A stretch of 64,000 nucleotides of DNA from Kutzneria sp. 744 (lineage in GTDB: Bacteria; Actinomycetota; Actinomycetes; Mycobacteriales; Pseudonocardiaceae), in assembly GCF_000568255.1 (NCBI RefSeq), contig NZ_KK037166.1:4553898-4617897 (forward strand). The letters are read 5' to 3'. This document shows, piece by piece, positions 25,746 to 35,333 of this stretch. The notes beneath the pieces are model-generated. The model was not told the origin of the DNA and made no database searches. It worked only from the letters and a program-made list of their open reading frames with translations. A program made the position numbers and the translations under genes. Position 1 is the first letter of the stretch, and each line of letters begins with the position of its first letter.

Positions 25746-27525
25746 TTCTCCGTCCGGTCGAGACGTCCTCCTTTGCAGTCGAGCACCGGAGCACCCGATG
25801 ACCAGCAGAGCGGTCATCGACAACATGAAGCCGGGCAGATTCGACGAAGGTCCGATCGGCAGGTGTGAACCGGCGCCGAGGATCAGGTCGACCTTCCTCG
25901 GTCCCGCGAGGACCGCAGCTGCGATCAGCGCCCACCGCCACCGTGACGATCGCAACGGGCCAATGCTCGCCGAGCAGCGGCATGAGCCACGGACGGGAAC
26001 CCGTAGCGAGGCTGTGTATGAGGCCGTCGCCACAACGGTAGAACCTTGCCCCGCTGGTAGTGTTCAGGAAGCGCATGACAATTCCAGCAATGTGATCCGG
26101 TGCACCTGCCTCAAGGGATCGGGCAACTCAAGTGCACGGTCGACGGCCACCTGTTCGACGGCCAAGGCAACCGTTCCATAGAGACGAGCGCCCCGACCCA
26201 GCTGACCGCTCTCTATCGGAGCGCCGCGTCCAGGCGACGACCACAGTCGACGATGACCGACTGGTCGCACACCCGCCAATACCGATTCGGCACGTTATGC
26301 GCGCGATCCACACCGCCTTGGCGGCCCGCTGGTCACCGGACCGGCCCAACCCACCACGCCGTTCGTCCGGGAAGAACGACCAGAGCTACAACATGAAGAT
26401 CGAATAGGCATTGAGCCAGCCCGTTGCCCGCCTACACAAATAGGTGATCCACGTTACCGCAAGCAGCCAACGAGCACCATCGAGGTGGGATACAAACCTT
26501 TGGTCGCACCGTTCGGCGCGTGGCCGCGTGAATGTTTCCGCGACTCCACAGAAGCACATCCGCATCGACGAAAACCGGCCCAGACTTGGCCAGAGCATCA
26601 CCGTTTACCACATCGTTGATAACACAGGCGCGCCACAGTCAAATCTCCAACAATTGACACACCGATAAACAGGATGCCGGTCAATAATCCCCGTCGACAG
26701 TGCCAATCCTGTGATGAGCACGCACATCATCACCTCTCCCCCCATCTCACCCTCAACCTTGACCGAATGCACGCCGAAGGCCGTCGCTCAAGGACAATGC
26801 TTACCCAACTCACTACCCATAGGCTACCGAGCGACTACCCATGATCCAATGCCGCTAAGTTTACCCACGGCACAATGTCGCCAAGTGAGTATTTTGACTG
26901 GCCAGAGCCGTTACTCAAGGCTAACCAGGTGCGCCAGCGAGAGGCAACCTTGTCCACTGAGGACACCTCAGGCACACCTGGCGCAACCTCCTGGTAGACC
27001 CGCCGCAGCCTTGTGCCCCGACTCGCATACCACCCTCGCCCTAGCCAGAGTGCGCGCCCTCGGCGGCACCTTGACCAAGGCCGTCCCCAACGCCGTCTCC
27101 GGCCGCACGCCGCCCACTGGAGGTTCTCCGCCGCCGGCACCACCCTCCATCGCTTCCAGACCCCCGCCTTCCGCCCCGCGCTCGCTTCCCTCGCTCTTTA
27201 TGCCCAAGACGACCTGAACGCCAGCCTTCCTCACTGAGTGCCCAAGCCACCACTCCCGCCGCCCTCCGCGCCGTCTACAGCTCCTCAGGCCACGACCGCC
27301 TCGCCGCCATCAAATGCCGTTACACCCCCAGAACCTGCCCCCAACCACCACATCCACTGGATCCGCCCACCCCTGACGCAAACGAACGCCTCTCGCTGGT
27401 CGCCGTGACTGGGCGGCGGTATCTCGTCAATGGCGCTGGGCGCGACGCTGGAGGCCGGCGGGGTATGCACCCCGTAACAACGAAAACAGGTCATCTTCCA
27501 CGTCGCCAGCAGCTAGAATTCGGCA
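25746..27525. other. about 1.8 kb without an intact gene between divergent operons
   Basis: This stretch separates leftward operon 2 from the rightward aminotransferase gene. Between about 26400 and 26950 it is noticeably AT-richer than the surroundings. The rest has protein-like scraps; for example, the plus frame near 27265-27340 includes YSSSGHDRLAAIKCRYTP, faintly like the C-terminal BBE segment of FAD-linked oxidases. No start, ribosome site or complete domain was found. Promoters for both flanking units must lie here. Confidence 0.5.
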
Positions 27526-28611
27526 ATGAACGTTGACTTCCCGCTGCGTCAGACGGATCGCGCAACTTCTCCCGCCGATCGCGCAAAGATCCTCTCCGAT
27601 CCTGGATTCGGCCGTTACTTCACCGACCACATGGCATCGGCGCGATGGACACCCGATGCGGGCTGGCACGATCACCGGGTGGCTGCGTTGCGGCCGTACT
27701 CATTGCATCCCGGCACCGCCGTTCTGCACTATGCGCAGGAGATCTTCGAAGGACTCAAGGCTTACCGCCACGCCGACGGCAGCGTGTGGCTGTTCCGCCC
27801 GGAACTCAACGCTCGCCGGTTCCGGGACTCGGCCCGCCGACTGGCGCTGCCCGATCTGGACGAGCACGCGTTCCTCGCCAGCGTCGAGGCCGTGGTGCGA
27901 GCCGACGAGCCGTGGGTGCCCGATCACGGCGGCGAGGAGAGCCTGTACCTGCGGCCGTACATGTTCGCCTCAGAGGCATTCCTCGGTATGCGGCCGGCCG
28001 AGGAGGTCGTCTATGCGGTGATCGCGAGTCCCGCGGGCCCATACTTCGCCTCCGGGGTCATCGGCGTGACGCTGTGGATTAGCACCGTCTACACCCGGGC
28101 TGCCGTGGGCGGCACTGGTCCCGCGAAGTGCGGCGGTAACTACGCGGGCAGCCTTGCCGCCCAGATCGAGGCCCGTGAGCACGGCTGCGACCAGGTGATG
28201 TATCTGGACGGGGCGGAGGTCCGGTGGCTAGAGGAGTCCGGCACGATGAACGTCTTCCTGGTCACCGCCGACGGCGAGTTGGTCACGCCCATGTTGGGCA
28301 CCATTCTGGAGGGAGTGACCCGCGCCAGCGTGTTGGAGCTGGCCACCGACCACGGGTTACGTGCTATCGAGCGGCAAATCGGCCTCGACGAGCTTCGTGA
28401 CGGGTGTCGAAGCGGCGGGATCACAGAGGCGTTCGCGGTGGGCACGGCCGCTGTCATCACGCCGATCGTCGGCTTCAAGGGCGACGGCTACGAGTTCGCC
28501 GTCGGGGACAACAGGCCGGGCAAGACGACGCTGGCCGTTCGCGAGCACATCCTGGATATCCAGTATGGGCGGGTGCCGGACAAGCGAGGCTGGCTACGTC
28601 GGGTGGTGTAG
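27526..28611 (+). CDS. ilvE: branched-chain amino-acid aminotransferase (class IV PLP)
   Basis: This 361-residue class IV aminotransferase is of the IlvE type. It has HYAQEIFEGLKAYR near residue 67, the PLP lysine in GPAKCGGNYAGSLAA (~203) and the family signature LEESGTMNVFLV. It interconverts Leu/Ile/Val and their 2-oxoacids. It lies between the two NRPS operons and converges on the branched-chain oxoacid dehydrogenase genes, so it probably feeds that complex or makes an unusual amino acid from an oxoacid. No strong ribosome site precedes the ATG at 27526. A housekeeping role cannot be excluded, but the location argues for a dedicated copy. Confidence 0.9.
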   Translation: MNVDFPLRQTDRATSPADRAKILSDPGFGRYFTDHMASARWTPDAGWHDHRVAALRPYSLHPGTAVLHYAQEIFEGLKAYRHADGSVWLFRPELNARRFRDSARRLALPDLDEHAFLASVEAVVRADEPWVPDHGGEESLYLRPYMFASEAFLGMRPAEEVVYAVIASPAGPYFASGVIGVTLWISTVYTRAAVGGTGPAKCGGNYAGSLAAQIEAREHGCDQVMYLDGAEVRWLEESGTMNVFLVTADGELVTPMLGTILEGVTRASVLELATDHGLRAIERQIGLDELRDGCRSGGITEAFAVGTAAVITPIVGFKGDGYEFAVGDNRPGKTTLAVREHILDIQYGRVPDKRGWLRRVV

Positions 28612-28724
28612 GCCGTTCGCGGCTGCACGAAATTCAGCGGGACCGGGGACACAGTTCGACCAGCAGGCGATCTTCCTGGTGAACGCCCGATCCGAGCGAC
28701 GGACGGCTCGATCAACTTGGCAGG

Positions 28725-29819
28725 TCAGAAATCCGCCAGGGCGATCGCGGGACGCTCGGCCAGGTCGGCTACATATCGCAGAAACCCGCCGGCCACATCG
28801 CCGTCGCACACCCGGTGGTCGAACACCAGCGACAGCTGAGCCACCTTGCGTACCACCAGTGAACCGTCAATGACCCACGGTCGGTCCATCACACGCCCGA
28901 CACCGAGGATCGCCGCCTCGGGGTGGTTGACCAGCGCCGCGCTGCCGTCTACGCCATATACACCGTAGTTGTTGAGGGTAAACGTGCCACCGGTCAGCTC
29001 CGTGTTGGTGGCCTCACCCCTCCGCGCGGCCGTCACGAGCCTGGTGATCTCCCCATGCAACCGGCGGGCGTGGTACTGGTCGGCCGCGCGCACTACCGGC
29101 ACCACCAGCCCCACGGCAGTCTGGGTGGCTATGCCCAGGTTGACCGTGCTGTGGCGAACGATCTCGTTGTCCTGCACGGAGGAGTTGAGCGCCGGGAACC
29201 GCCGAAGTCCGACCACCGCGCAGCGCGCGAACAGCGTCAACAATCCCGGGGAGTCTGTTTCGCGGAGCACCTCCCGCAGCTCAACCAAACCTGTCACGTC
29301 CGCGTCCACCCATACCGTGGCTGTCGGCGCAGACGCCGCGCGAGTCAGCTTCTCCGCGAGGGCTCGACGCAGCGGGACACGTTCACCGGCAGTCACCGCG
29401 GCCATCACGTCCGCCCGCGTGATCATTCCGTTCACGGCCGTGCCCTGCACCGAACGGAGATCGACGCCATGTTCCACAGCCAGGCGCCGCACGACTGGTG
29501 ACGTCACGCCTGTGTTCCGTCGCGGCTCCTCCGGCGGGACGCCGTACCCGACGAGCACCCGATGCTGCTCGCTGCGAACCGTGACCAACGGCTCGGTCAC
29601 ACGTACCACCGCGCCCTCACCGGCGTGCAGGGTCACCACTGTCCCGGCGTGCGGCGAGGGGATCTCCACGGTCGCCTTCGCCGTCTCCACCTCCACCAAC
29701 GGCTGGTCGACAGCGACGTCGTCGCCGATCGCCACCAGCCACCGCACCACCTCCGCCTCCATCAGTCCTTCACCCAGGTCCGGCAGGGGAAATTCGACAA
29801 GCGTCAACGGTCCTCCCAT
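28725..29819 (-). CDS. bkdC: branched-chain 2-oxoacid dehydrogenase E2 (dihydrolipoyl acyltransferase)
   Basis: This 364-residue E2 protein has one N-terminal lipoyl domain, with the lipoylated lysine in VETAKATVEI (~49). A small E1/E3-binding segment follows (SPVVRRLAVEHGVDL, ~130). The catalytic domain ends in DHRVCDGDVAGGF, which carries the HxxxDG site. It transfers the acyl group from lipoate to CoA. The ATG at 29819 overlaps the E1-beta end by 16 bp; a TTG at 29807 that overlaps that stop and follows GGGAGGA is a serious alternative. It is the last gene of operon 1. No E3 is encoded nearby, so the cell's shared dihydrolipoamide dehydrogenase must serve. Confidence 0.9.
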   Translation of the reverse strand: MGGPLTLVEFPLPDLGEGLMEAEVVRWLVAIGDDVAVDQPLVEVETAKATVEIPSPHAGTVVTLHAGEGAVVRVTEPLVTVRSEQHRVLVGYGVPPEEPRRNTGVTSPVVRRLAVEHGVDLRSVQGTAVNGMITRADVMAAVTAGERVPLRRALAEKLTRAASAPTATVWVDADVTGLVELREVLRETDSPGLLTLFARCAVVGLRRFPALNSSVQDNEIVRHSTVNLGIATQTAVGLVVPVVRAADQYHARRLHGEITRLVTAARRGEATNTELTGGTFTLNNYGVYGVDGSAALVNHPEAAILGVGRVMDRPWVIDGSLVVRKVAQLSLVFDHRVCDGDVAGGFLRYVADLAERPAIALADF

Positions 29820-30829
29820 TGCAGGTCGGCGACGGCCGCCAGGATCCGGTCCACCGTCGGCAGGTGATGCCGTTCCAGGTGGGGTGGCGGGTACGGGATG
29901 TCCAGGCCGGTGACCCGGGCGACGGGCGCGTGCAGGTAGTGGAAGCAGCGGTCGGTCAGATCTGCGGCCACCTGTGTCGCCACCGAGGCGAAACCCGGGG
30001 CCTCGGCGATCACGACGGCCCGCCCGGTCTCGCGCACGCTGGCGGCCGCAGTGTCCTCATCGAACGGCACGAGCGTGCGCAGGTCGACGACTTCCAGGTC
30101 ACGGCCTTCCTCGGCGGCTGCTTCCGCCGCCTGCAGGGCCAGCGGGACGGTCCCGCCGTACGCGATCAACGTCGCGTCCGCACCCCGGCGCAGGATCGCC
30201 GCCGTCCCGATCTGTCCTGTGTGCACAGACAGATCGGCCTCCGCCTTCGACCAGTACAGCCGCTTGGGTTCCAGGAAGATCACCGGATCCGGGTGGTCGA
30301 TCGCCGCGCGCAGCAGGCTGTACGCGTCCTGGGGCGTGGCTGGCGCGACAACCGTCAAGCCTGGGGTGTGCGCGTAATAGGCCTCCGAGGAGTCGCTGTG
30401 GTGTTCCACCGCGCCAATCCCGCCGCCGTAGGGCACCCGGATCACCATCGGAAGGGTCAACCGGCCCCGCGTCCGGTTGCGCATCTTGGCCACGTGTCCG
30501 ACGACCTGTTCGAACGCGGGCAGGGCGAAGGCGTCGAACTGCATCTCCACCACCGGCCGGAACCCGTTCATCGCCATGCCCACCGCCATCCCGACGATTC
30601 CGGACTCGGCAAGTGGCGTGTCGAAACACCGGCCGTCACCGAACCGGCCGTACAGGCCGTCGGTGATTCGAAAGACTCCGCCCAGCGGGCCGACGTCCTC
30701 GCCGAACACCACGACCGTGTCGTCGGCCGCCATCGCATCGGCGAGCGCGGCATTGAGCGCGTGGGCCATCGTGATAACGCCGGTCGCGGTCCGGATCGAT
30801 GTCTGCCTGCTGTTGACGAGAACTGTCAT
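29804..30829 (-). CDS. bkdB: branched-chain 2-oxoacid dehydrogenase E1 beta subunit
   Basis: The 341-residue protein is a transketolase-like E1-beta subunit, with TMAHALNAALADAM near the start, VFGEDVGPLGGVF, the potassium/TPP-site region PYGGGIGAVEHHSDS and the C-terminal domain starting near AYGGTVPLAL. With the alpha subunit it decarboxylates a 2-oxoacid on thiamine diphosphate and passes the acyl group to E2 lipoate. The ATG at 30829 is 1 bp after the E1-alpha stop. The full E1-E2 set argues for acyl-CoA production. Related PglB/PglC proteins in phenylglycine pathways are an alternative parallel. Confidence 0.92.
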   Translation of the reverse strand: MTVLVNSRQTSIRTATGVITMAHALNAALADAMAADDTVVVFGEDVGPLGGVFRITDGLYGRFGDGRCFDTPLAESGIVGMAVGMAMNGFRPVVEMQFDAFALPAFEQVVGHVAKMRNRTRGRLTLPMVIRVPYGGGIGAVEHHSDSSEAYYAHTPGLTVVAPATPQDAYSLLRAAIDHPDPVIFLEPKRLYWSKAEADLSVHTGQIGTAAILRRGADATLIAYGGTVPLALQAAEAAAEEGRDLEVVDLRTLVPFDEDTAAASVRETGRAVVIAEAPGFASVATQVAADLTDRCFHYLHAPVARVTGLDIPYPPPHLERHHLPTVDRILAAVADLQWEDR

Positions 30830-30830
30830 G

Positions 30831-31901
30831 TCAAAGTCCTTCCGCAGCGAGTTCCGAACGCACCCGCGCCAGCTGGCGCGCCAGTCGCGCCGACATCGGC
30901 GCACCCACGTGTGCGAAGAGCTCGTCCGGCCTCGGTGGGACGGACACCACCATCCGGTCACGCAGATCGGCGGCGCGGGCGGCGGCCTCGCCGTCGATCT
31001 CTTTCCCATCCACTTCAGATAGTTCGAGGTGAACGCCGAGCCGGTCCACCGGATCGGCCGCGGCCCAGCGATCGACCTCCTCGCGATCGCGGTAGCGCGT
31101 CTCATCGTCAGAGTTGGAGTGGGGTTCCATCCGGTAGGTGATCGCCTCCACGAGCGTGGGACCGTCGCCGACCCGGGCCCGCTCCACGGCCTGATCGAGC
31201 ACGGCCAGCACGACGGCGACGTCGTTGCCATCGACCCGCTCACCGGGAACGCCGTGGCCGATACCCTTGTGCGCCAATGAAGGCGCGGCGGTCTGGCGCT
31301 CAAGAGGCACGGATATGGCGTAGTGGTTGTTCTGAACAAGAAACACCACGCCCGCACGGAACACTCCGGCGAAGTTGAGTGCCTCATGGAAGTCGCCTTC
31401 ACTCGTGGCGCCGTCGCCAAGCAGCACCATGGCCACGGCATGCTCGCCTCGTAGGCGAGCCGCGTGAGCGAATCCGACGGCATGCGTGGCGTGCGTAGCC
31501 AGCGGTGTGCACTGTGGGGCGACGCGGTGTCGGCGCGGGTCGTAGCCGCAGTGCCAGCTGCCGCGCATAAGCGTCAGAGCCTCCACGGGATCGACGCCAC
31601 GTGCCATCACCGCCATCGTGTCGCGGTAGGTCGGGAACAACCAGTCTCGCTCTCCCAACGCGAGCACGGCACCCACCTGGCATGCCTCCTGTCCCCGCGC
31701 GGACGGGTATACGGCCAGTTCACCCTGTTTGGCCAACCGAGTCGCCTGCTGGTCCAACGCTCGACCGACCACCATGGCCCGGTACGCCGCGCGAAGCCGA
31801 TGTTCGTCCGGCATGGCATGCCGGGCGCCGTCGACGCGACGTCCCTGCTCATCGATCAGACTGTCCGGCTTCACCGGGGGAAGCAGCGAATCGGTCGGCA
31901 T
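30831..31901 (-). CDS. bkdA: branched-chain 2-oxoacid dehydrogenase E1 alpha subunit
   Basis: The 356-residue protein has the thiamine diphosphate motif GDGATSEGDFHEALNFAG, ending in VQNNHYAIS (~180-215), and YRMEPHSNSDDETRYR near 270, where branched-chain E1-alpha enzymes carry their phosphorylation-loop region. These features fit branched-chain rather than pyruvate dehydrogenases. The ATG shares its A with the TAA stop of the P450 (TAATG), so the two are translationally coupled. The location inside an NRPS operon suggests supply of isobutyryl-, isovaleryl- or methylbutyryl-CoA, or a modified route to an aryl-glyoxylate. Confidence 0.92.
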   Translation of the reverse strand: MPTDSLLPPVKPDSLIDEQGRRVDGARHAMPDEHRLRAAYRAMVVGRALDQQATRLAKQGELAVYPSARGQEACQVGAVLALGERDWLFPTYRDTMAVMARGVDPVEALTLMRGSWHCGYDPRRHRVAPQCTPLATHATHAVGFAHAARLRGEHAVAMVLLGDGATSEGDFHEALNFAGVFRAGVVFLVQNNHYAISVPLERQTAAPSLAHKGIGHGVPGERVDGNDVAVVLAVLDQAVERARVGDGPTLVEAITYRMEPHSNSDDETRYRDREEVDRWAAADPVDRLGVHLELSEVDGKEIDGEAAARAADLRDRMVVSVPPRPDELFAHVGAPMSARLARQLARVRSELAAEGL

Positions 31902-33124
31902 TAGACACGTTCCTCGGCTCGGCATATTGTGACTGGCAGGTGGGTCAGGCCTGCTATGAAGTTCGACGCCAATCGCCGCGGTTCGCCGGCGAGCGCGAGG
32001 TCGTCTACCCCATGGACAAGCTCGTCGAAGAAGATCCGCAGTGTGGTCCGGGCAAGCGACGCGCCGAGGCAGTAGTGCGGTCCGGCGCCGAACGCGATGT
32101 GCCGGTTCGGCTGACGCCGGATATCGAAGCGGTTCGGGTCGGCGAAGCTCCACTCGTCCCGGTTGGCCGAGCCCACCCACACCGCGACCGCGGCACCATC
32201 GGGCACGGTTCCGCCGCTCAGCCGCACGTCGCCGCGCGCGTGCCGTAGGAAGCTGCTTGCGGGTGAGGTCCAGCGCAAGCCCTCCTCCACCAGCAACGGC
32301 ACCAGGTTCGGGTCCCCCTGGACGGCCCGCCACTGGTCGGGGTGTTCCAGCAACGCCAGGACGGTGCCCGCGACGGTGTGCGGAGTGGTCGCGTTCGCAC
32401 CGAGCAGCAGGCTGTAGCAGTTGACTACCACCTCCTCCTGGCTAAGTTCGCCGTCGCGCATGGTCATCAGCCGGCGTAACACGTCCGAGCCCGCGGTTGC
32501 CCTGCGGGTGACGTACTGCTCAGCCAGGTACTCGATGAGCTGGCAGTGTGCGATCGCGAGAGTTGTCGCGCCATCGCCGACCATGAACTCGGGTTCCTCG
32601 GGCGCGGCGGCCATGCCGGTCCACGTCACGACGTCGGCCCAGTGTCGTTCCGGGATATCGAGCACCAAGCCGGCCACGGCCATCGGCAGGGTTCGCGCCC
32701 ACTGCGCCACATCCCATTCGGTCGAGTCGAACGCGGTGGCCAGCAGCAGCCGCACCGCCTTCCGGATGCGGTCTTCGGTGGCTTCGAGTGCGCGACCAGT
32801 GAACAAGCTGTTGAGCGGGCGACGCAGCTCGCCATGCCTGGGCGGGTCAGTGGCAGCGAGCATCTTGCCCGCGGCCGCGTCGCCGTGACCGAGTTGGTTG
32901 AGCAGACTGCCGCCTTCGGAAGTGAACTTGCGGTGGTCACCCAGGACACGGCAGGCGTCCTCGTAGCGGGTGACGGAGTAGAACACCCGGCCGTCAGGCA
33001 GTTCCTGGCGGTGCAGCGGGGCGTGCTCGCGCATAGCCGCCCAGACCGGATGTGGGTCACCGGCATGGAACCGGGCGGAAAATAAGTCCACTGTGGACAG
33101 ATCGACTTCTGTGGCGATTCGCAC
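31901..33124 (-). CDS. cytochrome P450, likely beta-hydroxylase of a carrier-bound amino acid
   Basis: This 407-residue P450 has the heme-binding loop FGAGPHYCLGASLA (Cys ~350), an I-helix oxygen site LLLGANATTPHTVAG and an ExxR region. The I-helix and the sequence EEGLRWTSPASSFLRHA resemble P450s such as NikQ and NovI that beta-hydroxylate amino acids tethered to a stand-alone carrier. The preceding gene is exactly such an A-T protein and ends 7 bp upstream. The GTG at 33124 follows GGACGGAG. The substrate would be whatever that A domain loads. Confidence 0.92.
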   Translation of the reverse strand: MRIATEVDLSTVDLFSARFHAGDPHPVWAAMREHAPLHRQELPDGRVFYSVTRYEDACRVLGDHRKFTSEGGSLLNQLGHGDAAAGKMLAATDPPRHGELRRPLNSLFTGRALEATEDRIRKAVRLLLATAFDSTEWDVAQWARTLPMAVAGLVLDIPERHWADVVTWTGMAAAPEEPEFMVGDGATTLAIAHCQLIEYLAEQYVTRRATAGSDVLRRLMTMRDGELSQEEVVVNCYSLLLGANATTPHTVAGTVLALLEHPDQWRAVQGDPNLVPLLVEEGLRWTSPASSFLRHARGDVRLSGGTVPDGAAVAVWVGSANRDEWSFADPNRFDIRRQPNRHIAFGAGPHYCLGASLARTTLRIFFDELVHGVDDLALAGEPRRLASNFIAGLTHLPVTICRAEERV

Positions 33125-33131
33125 GGCGTGG

Positions 33132-35333
33132 TCACTCCGTCCTCTCCAGGCCGGCGGCGACCGCGCGGACCGTGGAAGCTCGATAGAGGTTCGCCATAAC
33201 GACCGCCGGCATTCCGGCCGCCCTCATGGCGGTGCTGATCCGGACCGCGTACATCGAGTTCCCGCCGAGCTCGAAGAAGTCGTCGTCCGGCCCGACGGCC
33301 ACGCCGAGCACGTCGCTCCAGATCCGCCGCAGCCGGCCCACGAGGTCGTCCTCTCCACCTGAGATCCTGGCTGGCCGGAAGCGGGGCTGCGGTAGCCGGA
33401 CGATGTCCAGTTTCCCGTTCGGTGTCAGGGGGAGCTCGGCCACCGGGGTAACCGTGGCGGGAACCATGTAGTCCGGAAGCAGCCGGGCGACCCGGTCCCG
33501 GATGCCCGCCGCGGCCTCGTCGGCCAGCACGACGTACGCGTCGATCCGGGCCGTCGCCGGATCGGCCGGATCGCTCCGACGCACGACCGCGGCGGCGGCA
33601 CGCACGCGAGTATCCTCGAGCAGGGCCGCACGGATCTCGCCGAGTTCGACGCGGAATCCACGGATCTTGACCTGGTGGTCCGCGCGGCCCAGATGGTCCA
33701 AGGTCCCGTCGGGACGCAGCCGCCCGAGGTCGCCACTGCGGTACTGCAACCCACCGGTGTACGGGTCAGGCCGGAACCGTTGCGAGGTCAGCTCTTCCTG
33801 GCCGAGGTAGCCGGCAGCGACGCCTGCGCCACCCACGTGGATCTCACCGACGACGCCGGGCGGCACCAGCCGGCCCGCTTGATCGAGCACGTAGAAGTGC
33901 CAGCCGGGCAGGGCAGTACCGACGCAGCGGGTCGCAGTCTCGGCCAGTTCACGGGTGACCGTCAGGTGGGAGGCGTGCACGGTGGTCTCCGTGATGCCAT
34001 ACATGTTCACCATCCGGCACTGCGGGTGCCGGTCGAACCATGGCAGCAGCGCGCGGGTGTCCAGCGGTTCCCCGGCGAAGATCGCCAGCCGGGGGTCGAC
34101 CAGCCCGTGGTCGACCCCCAGCAGTTGGGTGAAGGCCGATGGAGTCTGGCTGAGGACCGTGACCTGCTCGGCCACGAGCAGGTCACGGAAACGCTCGGGA
34201 TCACGAGACACGTCGTACGGCACCACGGCGAGTCGCCCGCCGGTGAGCAGACAGCCCCACATCTCGTACACCGACACGTCGAACGCGCCGGAGTGGAAGA
34301 AGCTCCACACATCGTGCGGGCCAAGGCCGAACAGGTCCCGAGTGGCGTCGACCAACGCGATCACGTTGCTGTGCGGGACAACAACGCCCTTGGGACGTCC
34401 AGTCGAGCCGGAGGTGTGGATGACATAGGCCGGTTCGGCCGGGTCGATTCGGGGACGAGTCGTCCGCGGTCGCGACGCGACGAGTTCGTCGACGGTCCGC
34501 GCGAGCATGGCGATGTCGGTCCGGTCGGTGATGACGAGCCGTACGCCGGCCCCTTCGAGGATGCGGGCTAACCGTCCGGCCGGATGCATCGGATCGACAG
34601 GCACGTAGGTGGCGCCCGCCTTCAGCACCGCCATCACGGCCACGACGAAGTCCGCTGACCTGTCGAGACACAACCCCACTCGGTCACCAACACGCACTCC
34701 GGCAGCCCACAGTCCGTCCGACAGCCGGGTCGACCACGTGTCCAGCTCGCGGTACGTCAGCGTGGCGGCCCCGTCAGACACGGCAACCGCGTCCGGTGTC
34801 CGCGCCGCAACGCGCGCGAATGCCTCGTGGAGGCACACACGGGAGGTAGCCAGCGGTTCCCGCGACCGGCCCAATGCGACGATCCGGCGCCGCTCGACGT
34901 CGTCCAGCAGGTCGATCTCCGCGACAGGGACCGACTGGACCTGCTGGTGCACGTGCGCGAGGTGACGCGCGAACTGCTCAACGATTTCGCGCGCGAAGTG
35001 GCTGCGTCGGTAGTCGAGCCGCAGGTGATCACTGTGGACGGAGACGGTCAACGGAAACGGGGATCCCTTGTCGCCGAAGAGCAGACCGGCGATGACCGGC
35101 TGGTCCGTCGGGACCGGCCGCAGCTCACCCAGCACGGCTGCGAGATCGACACTCACCGAGCCGTGGTCGGTGCCGACCACGACGGATTCCCGGCCCAAGT
35201 ACCGCCCGAGCGTGACGGCGAGGGCGCCCAACCAACTGGCCCGGTCACCGGTCGAGCAGTCCAGTCGCAACATGACGGTCGCCGCACCGGTCGCGCCGGG
35301 CTCGGGCAGCCCCCATTCCGGTGGGCCTAGCAC
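33132..35333 (-). CDS. stand-alone NRPS A-T didomain with C-domain remnant
   Basis: The protein has 733 residues. About 150 N-terminal residues resemble the last part of a condensation domain without HHxxxDG. The A domain (~165-640) has [10 protein letters not shown] and NGKLDIVRL, and a specificity reading D-V-Y-S-I-A-M-V-H-K that I cannot assign. The carrier has LGGNSMYAV (Ser ~690). The body (FDVSVYEMWG, LSQTPSAF) is like the A-T proteins that load Tyr, His or similar for P450 hydroxylation. The GTG at 35333 overlaps the thioesterase stop (GTGCTAG). The P450 gene follows directly, so this is probably a loading station for beta-hydroxylation. Confidence 0.92.
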   Translation of the reverse strand: MLGPPEWGLPEPGATGAATVMLRLDCSTGDRASWLGALAVTLGRYLGRESVVVGTDHGSVSVDLAAVLGELRPVPTDQPVIAGLLFGDKGSPFPLTVSVHSDHLRLDYRRSHFAREIVEQFARHLAHVHQQVQSVPVAEIDLLDDVERRRIVALGRSREPLATSRVCLHEAFARVAARTPDAVAVSDGAATLTYRELDTWSTRLSDGLWAAGVRVGDRVGLCLDRSADFVVAVMAVLKAGATYVPVDPMHPAGRLARILEGAGVRLVITDRTDIAMLARTVDELVASRPRTTRPRIDPAEPAYVIHTSGSTGRPKGVVVPHSNVIALVDATRDLFGLGPHDVWSFFHSGAFDVSVYEMWGCLLTGGRLAVVPYDVSRDPERFRDLLVAEQVTVLSQTPSAFTQLLGVDHGLVDPRLAIFAGEPLDTRALLPWFDRHPQCRMVNMYGITETTVHASHLTVTRELAETATRCVGTALPGWHFYVLDQAGRLVPPGVVGEIHVGGAGVAAGYLGQEELTSQRFRPDPYTGGLQYRSGDLGRLRPDGTLDHLGRADHQVKIRGFRVELGEIRAALLEDTRVRAAAAVVRRSDPADPATARIDAYVVLADEAAAGIRDRVARLLPDYMVPATVTPVAELPLTPNGKLDIVRLPQPRFRPARISGGEDDLVGRLRRIWSDVLGVAVGPDDDFFELGGNSMYAVRISTAMRAAGMPAVVMANLYRASTVRAVAAGLERTE

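Noticed and set aside
26968-27253. Short overlapping frames on both strands before the aminotransferase
   Set aside because: Low-complexity Gly/Arg or Pro/Ala content, no start signal and no family resemblance strong enough to name.
29804-31483. E1-beta gene starting at 31483 (559 codons)
   Set aside because: The first ~215 codons overlap E1-alpha out of frame; the family start is at the ATG at 30829, 1 bp after the E1-alpha stop.
30831-32333. E1-alpha gene starting at 32333 (500 codons)
   Set aside because: The extra N-terminus is antisense-like Arg-rich sequence within the P450 gene; ATG 31901 in TAATG is the natural start.
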